Below are positions 15,787 through 24,802 of a DNA stretch of 64,000 bases, one piece after another; position 1 is the first letter of the stretch, and every line of letters starts with the position of its first letter. The stretch is from Solirubrobacteraceae bacterium. Lineage in GTDB: Bacteria; Actinomycetota; Thermoleophilia; Solirubrobacterales; Solirubrobacteraceae. Made by a program: the position numbers and the translations under genes. The notes beneath the pieces are model-generated. The model was not told the origin of the DNA. It ran no database searches and worked only from the letters and a program-made list of their open reading frames with translations. The stretch is taken from NCBI GenBank assembly GCA_016463765.1, contig JAEMQS010000001.1, positions 62,001 through 126,000 of the forward strand, given 5' to 3'.

Positions 15787-17642
15787 CGCTGGCCCGCGCG
15801 GACGAGCTTCGTCTTCTTCAGCCGGAAGTCCCGGACGGCGACCTTGCCCTCCCGCACGACGACCCGCGTCTGAGGACGGCGCCCACTGGTCTTGCGGCAG
15901 TCGTCGATGGTCAGCCACTGCGTGCCGCGGACGACCGCCGACCCGTACTTGCCATCGGTGCGGAAGCGGCCGTCCGCGCGCACGCGCCCCTTGCGGCTGC
16001 GGCGCTTCTTGCGCGCGCTCGTCTGCGCGCGGGGCGCGAAGGTCAGCGGCGACGCGGCGGTGCCGAAGGTCCGAGCGTGCTTGCGCGGAAGGGTCTTGGT
16101 CCCCGCCTGCGCGCCCTGGCTGCCGGAGTCCCGGACCGCGACCGGGCAGCCGACGATCTCCTCGGCCAGGCGAAGGTCGACGAGGCTGCCGTCACTGCGC
16201 TGGTCGATCTTCAGGATGCCCTCGGAGAGGTCGGCGTCGTCGGTGGTCCCGTTCGGCCGGGCGACCGTGATGCGGGCGGTGCCGCGCCGGGTGTCGAGCT
16301 TCGATCCGTCCGGGATGAGGCGCAGCTGCGACAGCGGGACGGCCCGCTTGCTGCCCGGGATGCGGATGAAGACCGTGCCCCGAAGGGTCTGCACGAGCAC
16401 GGTCTCGTTGACCTCGGGGACGGTGGTGCTCGTCATGCCCGGCGGGGTGCCGGGCGGCGTCGGCGCGGCGACTCCGGCGGGGAGGTCCACCCGGCGGACG
16501 CGATCGTCGGTGCTGTCGGCGACGATGAGATCGCCCAGCGCGTCGACGGCCACCCCGCGTGGCTCGTTGAGCTGACCGTCCGCGGCCGGGCCGCCGTCCC
16601 CGCACGCGGTGGTGGGCGCCGCGCAGGGCGTCCCGGTCCCGGCGACCGTGTCGATCCGCCCGCCGGCGTCGACGAGGCGCACACGGTGGTTCGTGGTGTC
16701 GGTGATCGCGAAGCCGCCCGTCGGCAGCGCCGCGACGTCGTCGGCCGCGTGGATCTGCGCGTCGGTGGCGACGCCGCCGTCACCGCTGTAGCCCGCGGCG
16801 CCCGTCGCGAGCTGGCCCGCCACGCGCTCGATGGTGCCGCTCCCGTCGTCGCGGGTGACACGGCGGATGCGCGAGATCGTGGGCTCGGCGATGAGGAAGC
16901 CGTCCCCGGGGATGACGGAGATGCCGGAGGGACCGCCCAGCGAGGCCGGGCCGCTGGCCCCACCGTCACCGCACGGGTCGGTCGTCGCCGTGCAGAACTG
17001 GCCGACGCCCGCGACCGTCGACATCACGCCGCCGGCCACGCGCCGCACCTTCGCGTTGGCGTAGTCGGCGATGAGGAAGCTGCCGTCGCCGCGCGTCGCC
17101 ACGTCGCGCGGCGTGTTGAGTTCGGCGGCGGTCGGCGCGCCGCCGTCGCCCGCTCCACCGGACACGCCGGTGCCCGCGACTGTCGTGATCGTGGTGCCGT
17201 CGACCCGCCGGATCTTGTGGTTGCCGGTGTCGGCGATGAGGAAGGAGTCCTCGTCGATCGCCGCGACGCCCTGCGGCGCGGTGAGCTGCGCGGCGATCGC
17301 CACCGAGCCATCACCGCACGAGCCGGTCGGCACGCCGCATGTCGCGCCGCTGCCGGCCGCCGTCGTGATCGAGCCATCGGGGGCGACGCGGCGGATACGG
17401 TTCAGGTTCGTGTCGGCAAAGATCACCGCCCCGCCCGGGAGGACGGCCACGCCCTTCGGGTTGTCGAGCAGCGCCGCGGTCGCGGGCCCACCGTCGCCGC
17501 AGGGCGCCGTGGGCGGGGTGCACGCGGAGCCCGACCCGGCGAACGGCAGGAGCGTCGTGCCCGGGATGGCGGCAGACGCCGACGTGGGCAGCGCCGCGGT
17601 CGCGGCGAAGACTGCGGCCAGGATGAGGGTCGGTCGGATCAT
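15759..17642 (-). CDS. Secreted NHL-repeat protein with FecR-like C-terminal domain
   Basis: The protein (627 aa) has a Sec signal peptide (cleavage near ASA-AI, about residue 25). Five to six NHL-type beta-propeller repeats follow over about 30-370 (GDGGPA...LDNPKGVAV-PGG--FADT-NLNRIRRV). After a Pro-rich linker comes a FecR-like beta region (TVFIRIPG...IPDGSKLDTRRGTARITVA) and a basic C-terminal segment (GKYGSAVVRGTQWLTIDDC...VAVRDF). I associate this end with surface proteins of Solirubrobacterales. The paired Cys in each repeat (ACTPPTAPCGDGG) are probably disulfides. The start at ATG 17642 is inferred from the signal peptide. Function: extracellular binding, otherwise unknown. Confidence 0.8.
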   Translation of the reverse strand: MIRPTLILAAVFAATAALPTSASAAIPGTTLLPFAGSGSACTPPTAPCGDGGPATAALLDNPKGVAVLPGGAVIFADTNLNRIRRVAPDGSITTAAGSGATCGVPTGSCGDGSVAIAAQLTAPQGVAAIDEDSFLIADTGNHKIRRVDGTTITTVAGTGVSGGAGDGGAPTAAELNTPRDVATRGDGSFLIADYANAKVRRVAGGVMSTVAGVGQFCTATTDPCGDGGASGPASLGGPSGISVIPGDGFLIAEPTISRIRRVTRDDGSGTIERVAGQLATGAAGYSGDGGVATDAQIHAADDVAALPTGGFAITDTTNHRVRLVDAGGRIDTVAGTGTPCAAPTTACGDGGPAADGQLNEPRGVAVDALGDLIVADSTDDRVRRVDLPAGVAAPTPPGTPPGMTSTTVPEVNETVLVQTLRGTVFIRIPGSKRAVPLSQLRLIPDGSKLDTRRGTARITVARPNGTTDDADLSEGILKIDQRSDGSLVDLRLAEEIVGCPVAVRDSGSQGAQAGTKTLPRKHARTFGTAASPLTFAPRAQTSARKKRRSRKGRVRADGRFRTDGKYGSAVVRGTQWLTIDDCRKTSGRRPQTRVVVREGKVAVRDFRLKKTKLVRAGQRYTAYARGS

Positions 17643-17735
17643 GGTGCGTCGGCCGACGATACGCCCGCGCGCGTGGGCGGACTGTCGCCTTCGTGACAGA
17701 AACACCGTCGGATGCCTGACGGAGCGGGCCTGGAC

Positions 17736-19493
17736 ATGAGATCGCGGCGACTGCTCACCGCCGCCATCGTCGCGCTCCTGGCGGTCGGCTGCGGCGTCGT
17801 CGTGGCGGTGACGGACGTGCTGCGGCGCGCGGAGCTCCAGACCGTGGACGCGCGGTTCAGCGTGCGGGGGGAGCAGCCGGTGCCGGATGACGTGGTGTTC
17901 GTGGCGATCGATGAGCGGTCGATCGCCGAGCTCGGCGGGTGGCCGTTCCCGCGCGGCGATCACGCCGAGCTCATCGACACCCTGGTCGCCGATGGCGCGA
18001 AGGTCGTCGCGCTCGACGTCGAGTTCAGCCAGCCGTCGGACTCTCCAGCGGACGATCGCGCCCTGCGTGAGGCGGCACGGCGCGCCGGCGATCAACTCGT
18101 GCTCGCCAGCGCCAGCATCCTCAAGGATTCGCGGCGCCCCTTCGTGGCCATCGGGCGCGAGGAGTTCGAGGCGCCCGGTGTGGCGAAGGGCGACGTGGCG
18201 TATCGCGCCGACCCGGGCGGGTACTACCGTCGCGTCGGGGTGATCGAAGGCGCGCCGCACTTCGTCACCGAGACCGTGCGGCTGGCCGGCAAGCCGGTCC
18301 CGGACGACGCGAAGGACGATCCCGGTCAGTGGATCGACTACGTCGGCGACGCAGGACGAATTCGGACCATCCCGTACATCGACGTCCTAGACGGCAAGGT
18401 GCCGCGCGAGGACCTCGAGGGCAAGGTGGTCGTCGTCGGCCCCGCCGCCACCTCGCTGCGCGACGAGCATCCCGTCCCCACGGGTCCGGTCATGGACGGC
18501 GCCGAGATCCACGCGAACGCCATCAACACTCTCCTGCGAGGCGTCCCGCTCCGCGACGCTCCCGAGTGGTGGACGATCGCGCTGCTGGTCCTCGCGGGCA
18601 TCGCCGCACCCCTCGCCGCCGCCGTCACCCCCGTCCGCCGCGCGCTCCTCGCGGGGCTGCTCGTCGGCCTCGGCGCTCTGGCCGGCGTCCTGGTCTTCGG
18701 CCAGCTCGCGTTCAACGCGGGGACCGTCGTCGAGCTGCTGCCCGCCCTGACCGCCGGCCTGGTCGGCACCCTCGGCGCCCTCGGCGCGACCTACGCCACC
18801 GAGATCCGCCGCCGCGCCCAGCAGCGCCACGCCTTCGAGCGCTTCGTCCCGGCCACCGTGGTCGAGGAGGTCCTCGACCGCATGGGCGGCGAGGCGCGCC
18901 TGGCGGGCATCCAGCGCGACGGCACCGTGATGTTCTGCGACCTGCGTGGCTTCACGACGTTCGCCGAGTCCCTGCCCGCCGACCGCGTCTTCGAGGTCCT
19001 CAACACCTACCTCACCGAGGTCAGCGACGCGATCCTCGACCACGGCGGCACGATCGTCACCTACCTCGGCGACGGGATCATGGCCGTGTTCGGCGCGCCG
19101 CTCGCGCAGGACGACCACGCCGACCGCGCGCTCGCCGCCGCGCGGGAGATCCTCGACCACCGGCTGCCCCGCTTCAACGCCGCGACCGGTCAGGACTTCC
19201 GTATCGGCATCGGCCTGCACTCCGGCGCGGTGATGTCCGGCAACGTCGGGTCGCAGCGGCGGATGGAGTACGCGGCGGTCGGCGACGTGACGAACACCGC
19301 GGCGCGCCTGCAGGGAGAGACGAAGGGCACGCCGCACCAGCTCCTGCTCAGCGAGAGCACGCGCGCGGCGCTGCGCGGCGGCGACCCCGCCGACCTCGTC
19401 GACGCCGGGGAGTTCGCGCTGCGCGGTCGCTCGGCGCCCGTGCGGTGCTGGTCGCTTACGCCGGCATCGGCGTCGCCGGACCCTCCGCGATGA
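17736..19493 (+). CDS. CHASE2-domain adenylate/guanylate cyclase
   Basis: The protein (585 aa) has one N-terminal membrane helix (LLTAAIVALLAVGCGVVV), an extracytoplasmic CHASE2 sensor at about 25-270, three membrane helices at about 280-345, and a class III cyclase catalytic domain at about 380-555. The metal-binding motif FCDLRGFTTFAESL and LGDGIMAVFGAP are intact, so it should be active. The product would be a ligand for the Crp-like regulator at 8112. GGAG at 17721-17724 supports ATG 17736; an in-frame ATG at 17712 has no ribosome site. It overlaps the convergent gene downstream by 38 nt. Confidence 0.9.
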   Translation: MRSRRLLTAAIVALLAVGCGVVVAVTDVLRRAELQTVDARFSVRGEQPVPDDVVFVAIDERSIAELGGWPFPRGDHAELIDTLVADGAKVVALDVEFSQPSDSPADDRALREAARRAGDQLVLASASILKDSRRPFVAIGREEFEAPGVAKGDVAYRADPGGYYRRVGVIEGAPHFVTETVRLAGKPVPDDAKDDPGQWIDYVGDAGRIRTIPYIDVLDGKVPREDLEGKVVVVGPAATSLRDEHPVPTGPVMDGAEIHANAINTLLRGVPLRDAPEWWTIALLVLAGIAAPLAAAVTPVRRALLAGLLVGLGALAGVLVFGQLAFNAGTVVELLPALTAGLVGTLGALGATYATEIRRRAQQRHAFERFVPATVVEEVLDRMGGEARLAGIQRDGTVMFCDLRGFTTFAESLPADRVFEVLNTYLTEVSDAILDHGGTIVTYLGDGIMAVFGAPLAQDDHADRALAAAREILDHRLPRFNAATGQDFRIGIGLHSGAVMSGNVGSQRRMEYAAVGDVTNTAARLQGETKGTPHQLLLSESTRAALRGGDPADLVDAGEFALRGRSAPVRCWSLTPASASPDPPR

Positions 19494-20709
19494 CGCGGTC
19501 GGCCACAGCGCGCAGGTCGCTGTCGAGATGGCCGCAGACGACGTCGCGCAGCAGCGCGCGCAGGTGGTCGGCGAGCTCGGCGGCGACCTTCGCCGACGAT
19601 CCGTCGGAGGGCGTCAGGCCCGCCACCGCCGCGCGCTCGGCGGCGATCGCGTGGCCGGTGAGCGCCATGAGCTCCGGACGATCCTCCGGCGGCGCGCACA
19701 GCGCGGCGACCCGCTCGGCCAGGCGTCCGCTCTGCGGCCCCTCGGGCTCGAGCAGGGCGCGCAGGGCGAAGAGGTGGTCGGTGAGGCCGTCGAGCGGGTC
19801 GAGCCGGTCGCAGCCCAGCTCGTAGCGGCGCAGCGCCCACGCGATCTCGCCGTGGCGCGGCGCCCGGCGGGCAACGAGGTTGCAGAACCCGCGCAGCTCG
19901 TCCTCCTCGTCGGCGCGCAGTTCCAGCCGGCCGCGCGGCGCGTGCGCGCCGGTGCCGAGCGCCAGCGCGCCCCACGGCCCGCCGGCCGTCCGCACGTACG
20001 CGACGGGCGCCAGCGCCGGGGACTCCGAATCGAACAGGCGCAGCGCGGTCTGCAGCGTGCGCAGCCGGGCGCGGGCGGTGGTCGCGGGTGTCGGGCCGCC
20101 GGGCTCGTCGATCGTGGAGAGGACCGCGAGCACCGCGTCGCCCGGGCCGACCGCCGCGAGGGCCTCCAGCGGTGCGTCGGGGACGACCGCATCGAGGCAG
20201 AGCTCGAGACCCTGGCCCAGCGCGATCCGCTCGCTCGCGATGTCCAGTCCCAGAACCGAGACGACCGTGAGCGTCTGGCTGCGGCCCGCGAGGATCGCGT
20301 CCTCCAGGGCGGTGTACGCGGGCTCGAAGCGCGCGTCGGTCAGCTCGAACTCGGTGGTGTCGGCGAAGACGTGGCTGATGAAGACGCGCAGCGCGGCGTC
20401 GGCGCGGTCGCGCGTGCGGTCGGGCACCCGGTTCTCGCCCTGGGTGCGCAGGTAGCCGGAGACGTCGAGCTGCTCGAGCATCCGGGCCGCGAGCGGGTAC
20501 GCCGGCAGGCGGCCGAGTGCCGCGATCCGGCTGCGGACGAACTCGCCGGTCAGCGGGCGGTAGCAGTACAGCGCGGGCTCGTGGCGGCGGTGGGCGTTCT
20601 CCACCACCTCGAACGGGATGTCGGCGCCGGCGGCCGCGTCGGCGGCGAGCTGCCCGCCGGCCTGGTCGGCGAAGGCGCGCAGCGCATCGTGCAGCTGGCG
20701 GTGGCGCAT
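19456..20709 (-). CDS. Hypothetical protein
   Basis: The protein (417 aa) is soluble, Ala/Leu/Arg-rich and mainly helical. No signal peptide, membrane segment or known motif was recognised. It follows znuA on the same strand after 40 nt and may be cotranscribed with it, although nothing in the sequence indicates a zinc role. A plausible DISARM-, restriction- or enzyme-like signature was looked for and not found. Codon use matches the surroundings. Confidence 0.7.
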   Translation of the reverse strand: MRHRQLHDALRAFADQAGGQLAADAAAGADIPFEVVENAHRRHEPALYCYRPLTGEFVRSRIAALGRLPAYPLAARMLEQLDVSGYLRTQGENRVPDRTRDRADAALRVFISHVFADTTEFELTDARFEPAYTALEDAILAGRSQTLTVVSVLGLDIASERIALGQGLELCLDAVVPDAPLEALAAVGPGDAVLAVLSTIDEPGGPTPATTARARLRTLQTALRLFDSESPALAPVAYVRTAGGPWGALALGTGAHAPRGRLELRADEEDELRGFCNLVARRAPRHGEIAWALRRYELGCDRLDPLDGLTDHLFALRALLEPEGPQSGRLAERVAALCAPPEDRPELMALTGHAIAAERAAVAGLTPSDGSSAKVAAELADHLRALLRDVVCGHLDSDLRAVADRVIAEGPATPMPA

Positions 20710-20749
20710 GGAGCGGCGTTCGCCGCCCGCGCGGGAACTCCTGCCGCGG

Positions 20750-21781
20750 TCAGGCCGCCAGGTCGCAGGTGTCCGGCTCGCCGGTGAAGCCCTCGGCGAG
20801 CGCGCCGGTGTTGAAGCGCAGCATGTCGAGGTACGACGCGCCGGTCGTCCCCTTCTCGCCCAGCGAGTCGCTCCACAGCGGCGGACCGACCTGCGCGCCC
20901 GCGCGATCGGCGATCGCCTGCTCCAAGCGCTGGTTGACGGTGTTCTCGGCGAAGATCGTCTTGACCTTCTCGTCCTCGATCGTGCGGACGAGGTCGGTCA
21001 CCTCGCCGGCTGACGCCTGGGACTGCGTCGACAGACCGGGGATGACGGTGCCGACGACCTCGATGTCGTAGGCGTCGGCGTAGTAGCCGAAGGCGTCGTG
21101 GTTCGTGACGAGCTTGCGATCGTTCTCCGGGATGTCGCGCATGCACGCGGTGATGGATTCGTCGAGCGCCTTGAGTTCTGCGGTGTAGGCCTTCGCGTTG
21201 GCGTCGTAGGTCTCGGCACCGTCAGGGTCGGCCTGGACCAGGGCGGCGCGGATCGCCTCGACGGCAAGGACGGCGTTCGCCGGGTCCTGCCACCAGTGGG
21301 CGTCGATGCCCTCCTCGGCGTGCTCGCCCTCCTCTTCGGCGTGCTCCTCGTCCTCGGCGTGCTCGCCCTTCTCCTCGGCGTGCTCCTCGTCCTCGGCGTG
21401 GTCATGACCGCCCTCGCGCGTCTTGACGCTGTCGATCAGGTCGACCTGCTCGGCGTCCCCGCCGGCGTTCTTGACGACGTCGTCGAGCCACGCGTCCAGG
21501 TCTCCGCCCGAGCGCACGACCAACCCGGCCTCCGCGATGGACTTTGCGTCGCTCGGCCGCGGCTCGTAGTCGTGCGGGTCGGCGTTGACCGGCAGCATCG
21601 TCACGACCTCAGCTCGATCACCGGCGACGTTGCGCGCCAGGTCGCCGGCAATGGTCGTGGTCGCCACGATCTTCGGGCCGTCGCCGGTCGCGGTCGCGGT
21701 GCCGCTGTCGTCGTCCCCGCACGCGGTCAGGACGAGCGGGACGGTGGCGGCAACGGCAAGCAGCAGGCGGCGGGAGAACAT
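20750..21781 (-). CDS. znuA: Zinc ABC transporter substrate-binding lipoprotein (ZnuA-like)
   Basis: The protein (343 aa) has lipobox LTAC (lipidated Cys at about residue 21). The cluster A-I fold motifs are VATTTIAGDLARNVAGDRAEV, metal-ligand His in NADPHDYEPRPSD, His in DAHWWQDP, and NHDAFGYY; Glu or Asp near AENTVN completes the site. A His/Glu/Asp-rich loop at about 124-158 is made of tandem GEHAEDEEHAEE-like units, typical of zinc rather than manganese binders. No permease or ATPase gene is adjacent. A Zur-like operator lies next to its leaderless promoter. Confidence 0.9.
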   Translation of the reverse strand: MFSRRLLLAVAATVPLVLTACGDDDSGTATATGDGPKIVATTTIAGDLARNVAGDRAEVVTMLPVNADPHDYEPRPSDAKSIAEAGLVVRSGGDLDAWLDDVVKNAGGDAEQVDLIDSVKTREGGHDHAEDEEHAEEKGEHAEDEEHAEEEGEHAEEGIDAHWWQDPANAVLAVEAIRAALVQADPDGAETYDANAKAYTAELKALDESITACMRDIPENDRKLVTNHDAFGYYADAYDIEVVGTVIPGLSTQSQASAGEVTDLVRTIEDEKVKTIFAENTVNQRLEQAIADRAGAQVGPPLWSDSLGEKGTTGASYLDMLRFNTGALAEGFTGEPDTCDLAA

Positions 21782-21788
21782 GCCCGCC

Positions 21789-21811
21789 AGGCTAACAGAG
21801 AATGATTCGCG
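21789..21811 (-). promoter_or_regulatory. znuA leaderless promoter with Zur-like box
   Basis: On the minus strand TAGCCT ends 7 nt before ATG 21781. Immediately upstream is an element reading GAGAATGATTCGCG on the plus strand (21798-21811). It shares GAGAAYGAYTC with the site at 22032 and resembles the actinobacterial Zur consensus TGAAAATCATTTTCA. Confidence 0.55.
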
Positions 21812-21826
21812 TTCCCGGGAGGGCGA

Positions 21827-22006
21827 TCAGACGGCGGTCGGCCCGATCATGCTGCCGGCCAGGACGCCGCAGACGATCAGCCCGATCGTCATGGCTCGCC
21901 GCCGCTCGGGCGTGAGCCACGCCGGAGACCTGGCCACGAGCCAGGCCCGCATGCCGGTCGCCGAAGCGCCCGCGGCCATCGCGCCCGCCATGCATTGCAC
22001 GCACAT
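21827..22006 (-). CDS. Small CxxC membrane protein, Zur-linked
   Basis: The protein (59 aa) starts MCVQCMAG, a CxxC pair suitable for metal binding, then has a linker and a C-terminal membrane helix (MTIGLIVCGVLAGSMIG). It lies between two Zur-like boxes. Its own -10 TACGAT (22013-22018) is 6 nt before the ATG, with a box just upstream, so it is probably induced by zinc limitation. The function is unknown; an accessory of zinc uptake is an inference. Confidence 0.65.
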   Translation of the reverse strand: MCVQCMAGAMAAGASATGMRAWLVARSPAWLTPERRRAMTIGLIVCGVLAGSMIGPTAV

Positions 22007-22024
22007 GGTCGCATCGTACCGTGC

Positions 22025-22044
22025 TATAGATGAGAACGACTCAT
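22025..22044. promoter_or_regulatory. Zur-like operator between the CxxC protein gene and cobW
   Basis: ATGAG-AACGA-CTCAT (22030-22044) is an inverted repeat overlapping a plus-strand -10 TATAGA (22025-22030) and the -35 zone of the minus-strand gene. It shares GAGAAYGAYTC with the znuA operator. Confidence 0.55.
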
Positions 22045-22067
22045 CGACCACGTCGAGGAGCAGCTCG

Positions 22068-23098
<1,031 letters not shown>

Positions 23099-23100
23099 CC

Positions 23101-23394
23101 ATGGCCCGGCCCAAGCCCCGCCGTCCCCGTGCGCCGCGCCCGGGCGAGCCGCGCAAGATGCGCCGCTGGACGGACGAGGACCTCGCCCGGATCACCTACC
23201 GCGACCCCGCGTTCCTCGCCCGGTTCCTCTCCGCCAAGGGCAAGATCCGCTCGCGGCGCCAGACCGGTCTGCCCCGCGTGTGGCAAGCGCGGATGGCCCG
23301 TGAGGTCAAGCACGCGCGCGAGCTGGCGCTGCTGCCGTTCGTCGTCGACGCCCCCGAGAAGCCGCGGCGCGGGCGGCGAGAGGAGCGCGACTGA
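23101..23394 (+). CDS. rpsR: 30S ribosomal protein bS18, zinc-free paralogue
   Basis: The protein (97 aa) has the S18 core at about 42-80 ([39 protein letters not shown]). It lacks every Cys of zinc-binding S18, so it is a C-minus paralogue that replaces the zinc form when zinc is scarce. Its N terminus is unusually Pro/Arg-rich. The gene starts 2 nt after cobW and overlaps rpmB by 1 nt (TGATG). It sits downstream of a Zur-like box. Confidence 0.92.
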   Translation: MARPKPRRPRAPRPGEPRKMRRWTDEDLARITYRDPAFLARFLSAKGKIRSRRQTGLPRVWQARMAREVKHARELALLPFVVDAPEKPRRGRREERD

Positions 23395-23630
23395 TGCCCA
23401 ACCACTGCCAGGTCACCGGCCGCGTGCCGCGCTCGGGCAACAACGTCCCGCATTCCCAGCAGAGGACGAAGCGCTGGTTCAAGCCGAACATCCAGAACAA
23501 GCGCTACTGGCTGCCCAGCGAGAACCGCTTCGTCCGCCTGACGGTCAGCACCAAGGGCATGAAGGTCATCGACGCGCGCGGGATCGAAACGGTCGTCCGT
23601 GAGATGCGTGCGCGCGGAGAGAAGGTCTGA
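23394..23630 (+). CDS. rpmB: 50S ribosomal protein bL28, zinc-free paralogue
   Basis: The protein (78 aa) begins [22 protein letters not shown] with the L28 signature and continues [12 protein letters not shown]-type sequence. Only one Cys remains of the four that hold zinc in the C-plus form. It is translated by stop-start overlap with rpsR and followed 2 nt later by rpmG. Expected role: replacement of zinc L28 under zinc starvation. Confidence 0.93.
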   Translation: MPNHCQVTGRVPRSGNNVPHSQQRTKRWFKPNIQNKRYWLPSENRFVRLTVSTKGMKVIDARGIETVVREMRARGEKV

Positions 23631-23632
23631 CC

Positions 23633-23797
23633 GTGGCGAAGAACGACAACCGCCCCATCATCCGGCTCGTCTCCACGGAGGGGACCGGATACACGTACTG
23701 GACGCGCAAGAGCAAGCGCAACACGCCCGAGCGCCTCGAGCTGAGGAAGTTCGACCCCGTGGTCCGCCGCCATGTCGTGTTCCGCGAGCAGCGGTGA
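23633..23797 (+). CDS. rpmG: 50S ribosomal protein bL33, zinc-free paralogue
   Basis: The protein (54 aa) reads [20 protein letters not shown] and contains the conserved [23 protein letters not shown]. It has no Cys, as in C-minus L33. It starts at GTG 23633, 2 nt after rpmB. It is the last gene of the zinc-limitation operon; the usual S14 paralogue (rpsN) is not in this operon. Confidence 0.95.
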   Translation: MAKNDNRPIIRLVSTEGTGYTYWTRKSKRNTPERLELRKFDPVVRRHVVFREQR

Positions 23798-23845
23798 ACG
23801 TCAGATGACGGCAACCGCCCCGTGGTCGTCGCGACGTCCCCGCCG

Positions 23846-23873
23846 TTGAGCGTCGTTCGCGCTGCCGTACGCT
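23846..23873 (+). promoter_or_regulatory. Promoter TTGAGC-16-TACGCT, leaderless
   Basis: -35 TTGAGC (23846-23851), a 16-nt spacer and -10 TACGCT (23868-23873), the latter ending 8 nt before GTG 23882. Confidence 0.6.
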
Positions 23874-23881
23874 GAGCGACC

Positions 23882-24802
23882 GTGACGCCCGGCCGCCCTC
23901 TCTGGAACCCGCCGTGCACCGCACGCTCGGAGGCGCTCGGGGAGAGCGCGGCCGGCACGGCGCCGCCCGAACGGCGCTGGCTCGTCATCGAGCAGCCGGG
24001 CGCATGGGGTCATGGCGCGCTGCGCGAGAGCGACCTGCCGCTCGACATTGCGGAGGAACTCGCCGCGCGCGCGGAGGCCCGCGGCATGCGCCTCCAGCTT
24101 GTCCGCCGCCGCCTCGGCCGAACCGACCCCGATGCCCGTCGCGTCGCCATGCTCGCCTGCGTCGAACCGGGCAATCGTTATCTCGAAGAGGTCGAGATCG
24201 GCGACCCGCGTGACCTGCTCGACCTCGACCTCGACGCCTTCGCCGCGGGCACCCCGACCGGCGCCGGGCGGCTGCTCGACCGTCCCCGCTGGCTCGTGTG
24301 CACCCACGGGACGAAGGACCCGTGCTGCAGCAAGCGCGGCCTGCCGGTGCTCGGCCGGCTGCGCAGCGTCGTCGGCGACCGGTCGTGGCACTCCGCGCAT
24401 CTCGGCGGGGACCGGTTCGCGGCGAACGTCGCGGTGCTGCCGCTCGGTCTGGTCTTCGCCCGGGTGCCGGCGGACGCCGTCGAGGAGCTCGTCGAGGAGG
24501 TCGACGCCGGGCGGCTGCCGCTGGAGCTGCTGCGCGGCCGAGGCGGGTGGCCGAAGGCCGCGCAGGTCGCCGAGCTCGCCGTCCGGCGTGCGGAAGACCT
24601 CCGGGACGCCGACGCGGTGACGCCGGTCGACGTCACCGCCGACGACGGTGATCACGTGGTCACGCTGCGGGCGCCGAACGGCCTGGTCACGGTACGCCTG
24701 CACCACGCGCCGACCGGCACCCTGCGGCCGGTCTCCTGTCGCGCGGACGAGGAGACCGACCCGGGCGCCTGGACCGTGCTCAGCGTGTCCGGCGCAGCGT
24801 GA
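23882..24802 (+). CDS. Sucrase/ferredoxin-like (Suc_Fer) [2Fe-2S] protein
   Basis: The protein (306 aa) is a thioredoxin-fold ferredoxin of the Suc_Fer/Apd1 type. It has C140-THGTKDP-C148-C149 and then HSAHLGGDRFAAN at about 170-182. In yeast Apd1 two Cys and two His (HVGGH) bind the cluster; here the second His is Asp (HLGGD). The C-terminal 80 residues form a second small domain. A paralogue at 52216 heads the siderophore-uptake genes. Probable role: electron transfer, perhaps ferric-siderophore reduction. Leaderless promoter; convergent with the secreted protein gene, overlapping it by 23 nt. Confidence 0.8.
   Translation: MTPGRPLWNPPCTARSEALGESAAGTAPPERRWLVIEQPGAWGHGALRESDLPLDIAEELAARAEARGMRLQLVRRRLGRTDPDARRVAMLACVEPGNRYLEEVEIGDPRDLLDLDLDAFAAGTPTGAGRLLDRPRWLVCTHGTKDPCCSKRGLPVLGRLRSVVGDRSWHSAHLGGDRFAANVAVLPLGLVFARVPADAVEELVEEVDAGRLPLELLRGRGGWPKAAQVAELAVRRAEDLRDADAVTPVDVTADDGDHVVTLRAPNGLVTVRLHHAPTGTLRPVSCRADEETDPGAWTVLSVSGAA

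Noticed and set aside
15759-18260. 833-residue version of the NHL protein starting at 18260
   Set aside because: The extra N terminus overlaps the adenylate cyclase gene and precedes a clear signal peptide at 17642.
21300-21420. Tandem repeats in znuA as a minisatellite
   Set aside because: They encode the His/Glu-rich zinc loop typical of ZnuA, so they are explained by protein function.
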